Origin: Elysia chlorotica
Taxonomy: Eukaryota; Mollusca; Gastropoda; Plakobranchidae
Length of the DNA: 64,000 bases
Reading direction: 5' to 3'
Assembly: GCA_003991915.1 (NCBI GenBank)
Contig: RQTK01000024.1
Span: forward strand, 457,762-521,761
Within the stretch, counting starts at the first letter, position 1; each line of letters starts with the position of its first letter. Positions 50,601 to 62,600 of this stretch are shown in pieces. The notes beneath the pieces are model-generated. The model saw only the letters and a list, made by a program, of their open reading frames with translations. It made no database searches and had not been told where the DNA came from. The translations under genes were made by a program, and so were the position numbers.

Positions 50601-53600
50601 GATAACTGAATCAGCCACACTCCTATTTCTACTAATAAACATTGGCAGGCATTGACTATAATAATTATGAGGAAAATAAATATGTTTATAGATGACACCT
50701 AAAGGGAGCTAGTGATGGAGCCTTTTTATGTTGACAGGCAACCTATTCCATGAACATAAAATATTATCAAAGTATCGTTAAATCTGTTGCTTTATTGCCA
50801 TAACATTTACTATAACCCCTTAAATCCAAGACATATACTACAATTTACAGATTGAATAAATAGTTTACTAAAGGTTTTAGTTAATTTTTCTTAAATTATA
50901 AAGTAAAAAACCTCGAGGTCCTAGAGTAATATATTTTTTCATCAAACACAAAAATTGCGCACAAACCTCCTGTCTCAGTTGAAATTTTGTGAGACCTGCA
51001 AATCTCAAAAGGAACATTGCTTTTGCAGTGAACAGCTCAGCTGAAGTAGAAACCATTTAAGAAAAACAAATCAGCATGGTATGGATTGATGTAATTTTAG
51101 GGTATATGCAAGTTCACAATACATATTGATGTTACAATTCTTTCATCAGTTATAAAATGTTTGAGTAAAGAGATTGTAAATATGAGACATATTTGCTAGA
51201 GTTGCAACAAAATGAGAACATTTTCATCAATTACAATCATTATTTTTTTTTTTTTTTCACCACCTTCAATAAAATTGACAAGAATAGTATATCTATCAAC
51301 CTGCCTAATAAACAGTCTGAATCTATTCTCATACTTGTAAGAAAATGGTGACAATCTAATCCATCGCCTTCAATGAAAGGTGTAAGTATAGCATCTCTGT
51401 CAAGCTTATAATTGATTTGTTTTAACATTTTTAAGAAAATGACCACAGACAAGACTAGATATATAGACTTCACCTGGATCAGCATCTAGATCTTTTTCTG
51501 TGTCATCTTGAGAATTCCATTTTTGCCGTTCACTAGCCTAAGGGAATTTGAAAACAAAAACATTTCCACTGACAATGAGCTAAAATCACGACAGATGGTA
51601 AAGATTTTATTTTAAAATTTTGATTGGCTGTATAATTTATTTAACTTTCACTTTCATGAAACAAAAGATCCATTGAAAACATTCACAACTCTGTTTCCAA
51701 GTCTTCTTTTTTTGGTTTGTGAGAAATTTAGAACAAATTCCCAACATAATTTCTTTTCTTTTTTTCGGAAAAGTTTAATTAATTTTTAGCTCCTCAACGA
51801 GAAGATTGAAATCACATGAGCAGGTTTTGAAGTTATCTAAAATAAAATAAGAAATAATGAAATAAGTATCTCAAATCATGGCAACATTAGTATGAAAAAG
51901 GGTATGAAGCATGTAGCTCATATTTAAGATTAAAAGAATTTTTTTTTTATAAAATTTGAACTCAAGATAACAAAAACAGAATCCAAATTCAATAATCTTT
52001 ATCCTGAATCCCCAGACCTGCTAATGGTACAAAACAGAAGTTCATCACCAGCATCAAAACACTAAATAACTTTGGAGAAACTTGCAAAAGTTGATACTAA
52101 TGAACTTTTGCTCGTATATTTCCTCTTACCAGAGTAAGTCTTAGAGACTCTGCGACAGAATATGCCTGGAGAATTCCATCAGACACTTCTGCAGTGAGAT
52201 CGTTGTTGACTGTGCATTAAAATGTAAAAAAATAAAAAAGAGGATTATTCATGTGAAAGCTCATCAAGGGTATTTTAACACATTAAGCGCTGCTTAACTG
52301 CCTCGCAGGGAGAAATCTATGGGCCCTACTTTACTGACTTAGCACATCCGGACTGGGCACTGCAGGGTGCCTATTAACTGGTAGCGGGCCTTCATTCATC
52401 CTTCATTCCTCCTTTGTGAATGGGTGTATGGGCTCTTAAAATATCAACCAATTAAATCAATGAATATATTGGTGGATTCTTGGCCTCCCACTCACATTAC
52501 TGATTATAGCCTGAATCTCTAAGAAAGGAAAGGGCAAGACCCAGACTAGCCATCTGGCCATTTAGGCGTCCTTCAAAGCACCGTGATGGTTAACATATAA
52601 ACGTTTCAGCTTTATTGACCCTTCTTCAGTAGATATATAATTCTTCGTAAAATAAGTATATAGAAAAAACTTGGAAACAATATAACTGCACATGCACAAT
52701 TAACTACATCACTGTACTATTGACGGGCAGAATGTATTAGACAAAATTAAAATAATGAGCACACACAAGATGAATGGTGATCCAGAATTACCTATCAAAC
52801 ATTCAACTCCAATATTTGTAGTTATAAGCATCACAACTTGCACCATATATTTCTGAGAAAAAAAGCAGGTGTTTTTTTTTCTTTATCAGAATATCTCAAT
52901 TATACTTTAAGCTTACTCACTAAATTTATCCAAATCTTCTCTAAGGGATTGACAGTGCCAGACCAAGGCAGCAAAAAGTGCAGCAACAGCCTCATCCACT
53001 TTGGTCCCTCCTATACGAACAGGTGTTTTGGCTTTGGTCGCTCTGCACCTGTGCAAATATGGGATAGAATTTAGAATGTAAAAACAAGACATATTACATT
53101 TCCATATTTTAGACATCACTTATATACACCATTATCAACTTAAGTCATTGCAAAAAAAAATTACAAAAGCTTTTTCTTTTATTTGAAATAAATGGTCTAT
53201 TACGTGATAAATGACTCTGAAACTGAACATTAAAGGTTTTGAATAGCTATGTCTTTTAAACCAAGAAAAAGTGTGAAAAGTTTTATATGTCTTGTTCGAT
53301 TTTTCCCTTTCAGCTTTCAAATTACCAATTTCCAAAATATTCTCACCTGGTAAGTAGCCTGTTGACTTGTTTCTGTAGCATGTGGTTGACTTCCACCCCT
53401 TCCTCTCCAGGCCTCTCTCCTGCTACGTTGACAACTTCTGTCAGAAGCTCATGAACACGACTATCATCACCGGTTGCCTGGATACATTTGGACCATATAT
53501 ATTTTATTCAAGGATTTAATCTTTAAAAGACATGATCTTTTTATCATGTCAATCTTTACTGGGTTTTTTTAATCCCCTATCAATTCAATGGTACATACTA

Positions 53601-56600
53601 CAATGTTTACTATGGTTTATAAAGAAACAAAAAGGAGGGAAATGTCAGAGGCTCACCAATACAAGGCTTAAATACTGATAATAATTAGACATCTATTGCA
53701 TTTTTTAATGTATTTGCTTTTTTAATTCTCCGGCCGCTTTTTAAAAATCTCAGAACAGTTCTTATGTGCTCATTTAACAAACAAAAAAGTCAAGAACGTT
53801 TTATGGTCTCAGGGGCAGTTTAAATCTCTGAATGAAGCAAAGGTTTGTTACAAACCTACCTAGTAGCTTGCTTTAAAAGATTATGATTGAAGTTTCCATA
53901 CAAATAAAAGCAACAACATACAATGCTTTAGTCCTAAATCTGATTTACTTTAGAATGAGTTCACTTCAAATAGAAAGAAGTTCCCGACTTACAAATTTTC
54001 CTGAAAGAGTTCTCTCTAGTTTCCCAATCATGTAGCCTCCTCTGAAGAGCGAAGTCCACAAATTGCTACGCAGAATGTCCTGCTCAGATGATTCTTCTCC
54101 CACCATCTGAGATTCTTGAGGAACGACTGAAGTAAACGGAATAAATACAAACAAAATGTTAAACAAATAAAAACAAAGACATCAGACTGTAAGGATGGAG
54201 ATACTTACTAAGATAGCAAAGTAAAATAAATTCATTTATCTCTATTAAATCAGTATATTATTTTGCCCATAGCCTCTACTTACATGTAGGGAGGCTTATT
54301 TTTGTCTGTGGTATAAATATTTATCAAACAAAAAAGTAAGCCACTAGATTAAAACGAAAAAAAAAACAGAGACAGAAAAGTTAAAAGTTACAAAATCTTG
54401 CAATCAATATTATCAAATGAAATAACATTTTAAGAAGTTAACTTTTGCACTCTTATGCAATAACAAAAGAGACTTGTAAAGAGTAAAAAAATTGAATATT
54501 TAAACCAAGGAAAAGAGAAACAAGCACTTAGCCAAGGTAAAAACCACAGAAAACATACTGGGGTTAGAACTGAGGGTAGCGCCTGAAAGTTGTCCAAGTA
54601 CTTTGACAAGACCGAGGTGGAGGTCTGACAGCCATGAGTTCTGGGTGTCTGGTGTACCGTGTGCAGTGACCTACAGAATCATTAGAAAAAGGATGTTAGA
54701 ACTAAAGGCATTTCATTGAAAAATTAATCTTTTCCGATCACGTCGCACATATATAGTGCGCATTGATACGCTCTTGTGCTAGCACCTTTTTGCATTCATC
54801 TGCACACCTTCCATCTCAAAATAATAAAAATCAAAGCTTTTATCTTCTGATGATAGTGTTTGAACAGGCACTTCTTAAATAAGGCATGTGATTAATTAGG
54901 TGGATATCTATTCACGTTTTCCTTTAAGGGGAGGGGCGGGTCCTGAGAGTGGTTTTCTTGTTATGCACTTAAGCTAGTTTTAACAGCAACCATTGAAATC
55001 AGCACCTTTGAATATGTAGGAAACAATGTAATTTTTAAAAATTTTGTCACATGGTTGCCATTGTGAAGCGACCACGTTGGATTTTGGGTACCTAAAATCA
55101 GTGCATTTTAAAATCTATCTTGTCATACAGTTCTTTATCAAATGTCTTGAAACTTGTCAGACGTGCAGGCACTGTATCTAAACAATATCATAGAGCAGAT
55201 TTTGGCTATTTGAAATAGATTTTTTTTTTACAATCTGTTTTTTTTTTTTGAGAAAATCTTAAGATTTCTCAAAAACTATTTATTCAAAAAAAATTTTTTA
55301 AAGCCTCTATTATATTTTTTATTACACCAAGCACCAACATCATATCAATTTTCAAAGCCACCAAGCAAATAGTGTTGGATGAGAAAAAAATTGAGAAGAA
55401 ACTACCCCGAAATAGATCTTTAGTCATTCCACCCATTTATGCTGGTCATCTCTCATCAAACTCATTCTCTCTGCTTGCTTTGACAACTGAAACTAATAAT
55501 CCAGCTTCGAAATAACCAATACAACTAGAAATTGGTCTAGCTGAAACAACAAATATGTTAACGGAGATATGAACACCTGCGTGCCTTGACCATGTAACCT
55601 CCCGCTGACCTCAAAGCACCTCAGCCACTCAGGACGTTCAGCCAGGCTGCCTGATGGCATAGAGGCACTAGCCATGCCTTGTTATGACCCGTTCTTGTTT
55701 ACAATCTGCCACGTCCTATATCCACAACGGGGTGCCTTCTACATATGAAACTACTAGACAAGGAGTGCTAATGGCCATGTGATTACTACTAGATGATCCT
55801 TTAGCGTGGCGGCACAAATCAAATACAAGAAATAAGTAAAATAATCGGAAGATTTGAACTAGACCTTTTCTTAAATGTTTTTGGCACTCAAAAATGTGAC
55901 TTGCTTTCCGAAAATCCGAATTTAGAATGGAAAAAAACACACTTTCAAAGCATTAATTTTGTGGTTCATATGTCCACACAAATAGTTGCACTGACTGCAT
56001 AAACTAAAATCAAGAAGCCAATTATTGGACATCTTACTGGCCATTTCAGGACCCGTCCCTCCCTTTAACAATAACAGTGCCATTTCGCCCCTTGAAAGGC
56101 ATCATAAAATCATTGTAAGAGACAACTCTTTCAGTCTTTTATTATATTGGTACAAAGATGAATTATTTCACTTTTCACATTTTTTTTTATTCCTAATTAA
56201 AAATGAATAAGTGACATTAATTTCAGTACTTTGCTTCTCTTGTACCTGATAATTATGTAGGTGGTCACTCTGAATAAGCAATTATTTCAATTCATTTTCT
56301 TTGGAAATTGAGTATGTACTCACTGTAAATTTATATCCCCACTCAGTGTTACTGCTGTCACTGTGAAAAATGAAGTGGACATATGGGCCACTGAACGTGA
56401 CTTTGAGTGGCCATTTGGCGGAGCCCACTTTCTGGTCAAAGTGGAGCTTGAGGCCTTTTGAATCCGTGAACTCTAAATAATCATACCTGAAGAAAAAACA
56501 ACAAACATATAAAAACAACATGAGGAATAAACAATATATTACATTGAAATACTTAGTAGAAATCAAACAGATGTTTCACAAAATAGTTCTTTAACAACCC

Positions 56601-59600
56601 AAAGAAATAAAAACAATGAAAAAAAGTTCTGGGTGATTGGAAGTAAATGTAAATTACAAAAGCAATATCAAATTGAAAAATAACTGCACGCTTTAAAAGA
56701 AAAGAGAATATATGCTGAGTTGCATGCTTCATAAAGCCTTACCGTCTTTCTGTCTCACAGCGAGGATCAAAGTCAATCACCAGTTTTGAAGCACCGGGGC
56801 AGTTGAAAACCTTCGGTTAAAAGAGATGGATGACCATCGTGAATTCAAAATTGTAAAAAAAAATTTATATTTCGCTATATATTATGTTTGATTATTAAGT
56901 CTACATTATGATGAGAGTGCATGATGGAAGAAGTGTTGGTATAATGATTGTGGCAAAATGAATAGATGCTCAGTTTACACGGAACTAAGAATGTAATCTT
57001 TCTTAGTCTATGATATCGTTAACACACAAAGAAAGCATCACGTAAACGCCAATGTACTTCAAGCTAGAAGATCAGACCATGGACTGGCAAAATTTTGTTT
57101 AGTCATTAAAAAAGGGTGACTTATTGTTTGTCTTACAATCAACAATGTTGCTTGTATTAAAATAAACACTACTATTTTTTCTAGTTAGTCCTAAAAAAGC
57201 AAAAAAAACTTTGCTATTACTCCTTGAAACTAAAATAACTATCAAACCTATTAAATGACCAAGCATTTACTTTTAACATTGGAACAAAGCATTTACTGTT
57301 TAATCATTGGAAAATGATGACTATACTTGAATAATACAACTTCATGCAACTTTCTGTTGTATCAATCGGGCAGTTTATTGCAAGGCATATGTGTGTGCAT
57401 AATAAAACTTTGTGAACTTTATTGTTTGTATTGATCAGGTAGTTTTATGAAAGGGATACACCATAATAGTTTATCTAAGCCTTCGTAAGCTGATGCACAA
57501 TGAAGACACTTGTCGCTTACCTGCACTATGTTTGAATGATTGTGGTAGTCATGTGGGGACTCAATTTCCCAAGTCCGTAGAACAGTTTCTTCTGTGTCAA
57601 CTTTCTCCCAGCACTCTGATGTAATCTGAAAGGAAAAAACATTTTTACATTTCATAAAATACGAAAAAAAAAAAGAGTGTGGCCATAATAGTTTGCTTAT
57701 TTGTTGATTATATATTTGCGAATTTTTTTTCATCATACGAAGCACAATGTAACTACATAATTTTTTCCTTGCAATGGACAGGTGAAAAAGATTGGTAAAA
57801 TAATTTTTAAATGTAAAAAAATATATACAAATGATGAGCAAAATCTTCAATATAAGGGCGTCTTGGAAGTATGAAACAGATCTAAACGCATGCACGGCAC
57901 ACATATTGTCTTCACCTGTATATACAGAGTATTGCTAGATTTTTTCAAGGCACATTTACTAGAAGGGAAAGCAGTCTCAAACTTTTTTGTGAATGGCTCC
58001 AAGGTTAGGAAAATGTTGCTTTTTTCCTAAGTTCAAGAGATCTGTGACTTTGACAGTCACGTTATAATGGCACCAAAACAACTAAAAGTGAAAAACAGCG
58101 CTGCCAGAGCTAAGCTCAAACCCTGACCACATCCTTAGGAACCTGAAGCTATAACCCCAGTGCTACCCCGCCCCTAATTGGTTCTTCTGAAATTTATATA
58201 ACAATATAATTGAGTTGCTTACATCAAGAAAAATATCAGGATTGGCCTTCGCAGCTTCACTCATAGAGATAATTAGTTTCCTGAAACACTGCAGAAGTTC
58301 CACCTTTGTTTGTATATCCAGTTTGTCCACCACTGTGGTCAGAAGTAGCACCTAGGTGTGTAAAAAACAAGTAAAAAAGTAAAAAAGTAAAAGAATATAT
58401 GATAAGACTTCTTTTTTTGTTCTGTAATTCATACAATTCTTAGATTCCACGAAAAAACGTGTAGTCATTTTTGTAAATATTATTATAGTTGACTATGCAG
58501 TTGACTTTTTTTTTTTCTGTTATTCCTGTGATTCAATTTTTTCTATTGTTACATGGCTAATTGTACAAAATTGTGGTTATGAAGTAGCACCTAGGTGTTG
58601 AAAATTAAAAATAAAAACTGGTAGAGAGAAAACGGTGGTTGGTCAAATTAACAATTATAAAGGGGTGTAGTAAGGTATTTAATCAGTAATTATTCCTTTG
58701 GTTCTTTATATTTCAAATCCAGTGAGGAAAAGGCTGATAAAACTTTAATCATCTATCACAGAGTTTGTTTTTACAAATTATTCCACGCTGTGTTACAAAT
58801 TTTACTTAAGGCAGTTAAATTTCACATCAAATAAATTATGAGTCATATTACCTCAGACTCAGAGTTTTAAAAAGCGTATGAGTTGGATTTTGTTGTACTA
58901 TTAGTCTGTAGTAAAAAATTGCCAGCTGAATATAAAGAATATAGTGGCATGGGTTCATGTTTTGCTAACATTGATGATATATGAATTTTCATTTTATTCT
59001 TTTTCCCTATGAATGAATTTCTGAATAACACATCTAAAACCAATTTCTCAAACATATGGACAAGATTTTTATAAGCACAGTTATGAACAACAAAATTTCC
59101 TCATTCTTAAGTAGCGCTAAGAACATATAACTTTTTTAAAAATGTTTTTTTGTGTGTGTAGAAATGACTTTGATCTCACCAGCTGTCGCATTATGATGTG
59201 CAAGAAAGAAGGTTCTTCCTGTTGTGCTTTTTTGCGCTGTAAAATAAACAACAACAAAAATCAGAATAATTAATGACTGAGATAAACAGTAACACACAAA
59301 GTTGACATCGCCCTGTAGAAATCACATGGGAAGCCAATTCAACTGTAAAAGAATACTATTTTGACCCTTAAGGCTTTGACAGCTGACAATATTTGATGTA
59401 AGATCGAAAACGATTTTGTAATTGTCTGTCAATAAATAAACTTTATCTCATAGTCTGAACATGCAAAAATAGGCATGTATCCTCTGTATACTCAGTCCTT
59501 CAAACATATCGTTTATAGACACTTAGAGAGTTAAAAAATACTAATTATCTTCCTTTAAACTACATGACCCTTAGATGTTCTCAAATTTTAATGTTCAATT

Positions 59601-62600
59601 AAGTTAATGAAACTGGTAAAAAATCATAAACTTTACGACGTTATAAAAAAATAGTGCAACATACCAGATCTTTGGAGTCCATTGATCTAAATATTTCAAA
59701 GAACTGGTGGGCTTTATCAGCAACGTCTTGTGTATCTGAAAAAAAATAAAATGTTTTATATTTGACAATCTTTCACAATTTTTCTACAATCAGTAACAAC
59801 TGATATCTTGGTTTAATACGCAGTAATATTGCATTATAATCACAAAAAACATTTAAATTCCAAATATTATATTTGACAATCTTTCATAATTTTCCTAAAA
59901 TCAGTAACAATTGCCCTAAATTTTATTTGTAATGTGTAGTTAAGAAACCTGCTGAAAATAAAGTCAAAGAGTAAGTTTAAAAAAGTGATGGACAATACTC
60001 TTTAACTCATTAATAAATACAATAGTTTCTTTCTCTAAAAGTTTCCATACATCTCCCATTTAGGTATCATGGCATAAGTTTTATAACTGTAAAAACAAAT
60101 CTCATTAAAGCCGTTTCATACTAAAACAGATTTCTGTTATCAGTTATCTTTTGACCACTCTTGAATCTGCTTTTGTTTTTAAATTATATTTTGTTTATGA
60201 GTGTGACTTTACATTTGTCTAAGTTTTAATCAATCATATTGCACAGAGTGAAACCAACGTTCACAATTATTTTATTTACAAATGAACCCCAAAAATTGTA
60301 TGCTTAACTTAAGACTAGCTAGTGGCTAATAATGTAATTCCTGAAGTAGTTTATAAAATGAAGCATGTTTTGGCTTCAGTAAAAAAATTCTTCTCTGTTA
60401 AGTAAAGAAGCAAGCATATTCTGGAAAGGGATGGGGTTGGAAGTTTAAAGTTAAGAAACTAAGAGTAATAGAGAAACAAAAGATAAAGAAAAAGGAGATA
60501 ATATAGATGCTTGCTATGAAAAGAACACAGCGGGAACAACAGAAATCAAGCTGGAAAAAAATTGATGTTAAGAAGAGATAAAGTTTAGAAGGTTTTCAAT
60601 ATATGCAACAAGCCTCACAACACTAGTTGGAGCACAAGTTTGAGCCTAAAGAAAAGGAAAAAAGTGACCAGAGCCTATCACATAAAAAAAAAAAGATCTA
60701 AATATCCTGGTTTAATATGCAGTAATACTGCATTATAATCACACAAAACATTTGAATGCCAAGTCAGTGCCAGCTTTTTTTTAATTTTGCCTCAACCGAA
60801 AAACAGTTGATTTTTTCCTGTAATAACAGGGCTACTTGGTTTTGAATTTCCCCGATACACAGATCATTAAGTTTTATCTTTCTCCAGCTTATCTCACTCA
60901 CATTCCTTGATCATGGTCTGCACAATTTGATAGAGTTTGGGGTCGTCCGTCACAGACTTGGTCTCCAGCTGCTGCCACAGCCATGAGAACAAAGATGTCT
61001 GCAGCGAGGCCGCAAGCATCACTAGGTAAACCATGCGACCCTCTTCCTCGTCCTTCTCATCCTCAGCATCAGAGGCTGTTACTCCAGATCCCTCGCCTTC
61101 ACTGCCTTTGGATCCCTCACCTTCGTTGCTTTTTGACCCCTCCCCTCCACCTAATTCATTTGTAGCCGAAATCTTTTCAGCATTCTTCCCTAGCTCTACA
61201 GAATTTGATTCCGCCTCTTCCAACAAGCTTGAGTTTTTGTTTGTTTGAAGCTTGTTCTCTGGTTTTACTGACTCATCTGTAACACTTTCCTTCTTGGTTT
61301 CAGATTCACTAGTTTCCTTAGAGGATTTCTGAGAGGATTTTGGAAGCTTGTCAAGCTCCTCTGAACTGCAAAGACCATTCTCAGAATTTTGTGGGAGCGA
61401 ACTGCTGCCATCACAGTCTTCAGGTTTGACATTGTTACTGCTGCTGCTGCAGATTTTTGTCTCCTCCTGCTTCAGTTTCTTGTTTGCGTTAGATCTGATT
61501 TCCAGCTTCATGCTTAGGATCTCCTGGCAAGCCACACTGAGCAAGGACTTCATCAGTCCCAGAGTAATGGACGCTTCAAAATCCTGAAATGCAAACTGTT
61601 TTTGTTTAAAAGCTGCCAAAATGTTCAAATACAGGATAATACATTGTCCTACATACTAAAATTACAATTTTGATATGAATTGATTTCATAGTTTTTAAGA
61701 AGAAAAAAAACTAACTTTTTAGGCAAGGTTTCAACATCAGATAATATTTAAATTAACTAAATGTTAAAGCATTGGAGGAAAAACGTTGTTACACCCTCAT
61801 TTTACTACTAAATGACTTCATAAAAAACAGAATACAAAAAAAGGATAAAAACAAAGGCATCATCTCGACCCTTGTACTATTATTTTTACATGGCTACCAA
61901 TAACTTAGTCCCTTTACCGCAGATAATTCATTTGGCAACTCGAGAAGACCCCTGGGGTCCACGGAACTGAAGAACTGACAGAGAGACTGGAACACCAGAG
62001 AAGTGCTAGGTTTGCTTGACTGGTCCTGCAGGTATACATATAAACAAACAAGTTAATGCTAACAATATAATTATACACAATATAATATCTTTCTCTTTCT
62101 GGCAATAACAGGTTTTGATGGAATCAACTCAATCAAGATAAATTAATGAAATGTCTCTATGAAAATGAAAAAAACCACAAGTTTCCTTAATTTGAAATGA
62201 ATTGCTACCATTGAACATAAAGGAGGAAAAAAGGTATTTATTTATCAGCCTTTTTATGATTTCTAATTGACAAATGAAAATACAAGATGAATGAAAAAGG
62301 TAGAAAGCATTAAAAGAGGAATTAATCTTGCAAACTTCCACAAGCAAATGAAGTTCATAGCAAAGGTTTTCACTCACTGAAACTGACTGTAGTAGTTTAA
62401 ACAATTCCAATCGTTTTCTGGACTTCTCAGGAAAAAATAGAGGAGCACCTAAGGAGAAAAAAAAGAGTGTGAAAAAACAAAAAACGCACAAAGTCTTCAA
62501 GAATATAAAGAAATCATTGGAAAATAAAATAAGTTTTATGAACAAACTGAGATGTATTGACAAAAATAATTTTTTCCTTGATTTTACATTCTACCAAAAA

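Noticed and set aside
52270..52620. GC-richer intron segment
   Set aside because: It stands out in composition, but I find no open frame, splice-compatible exon or repeat partner in this window.
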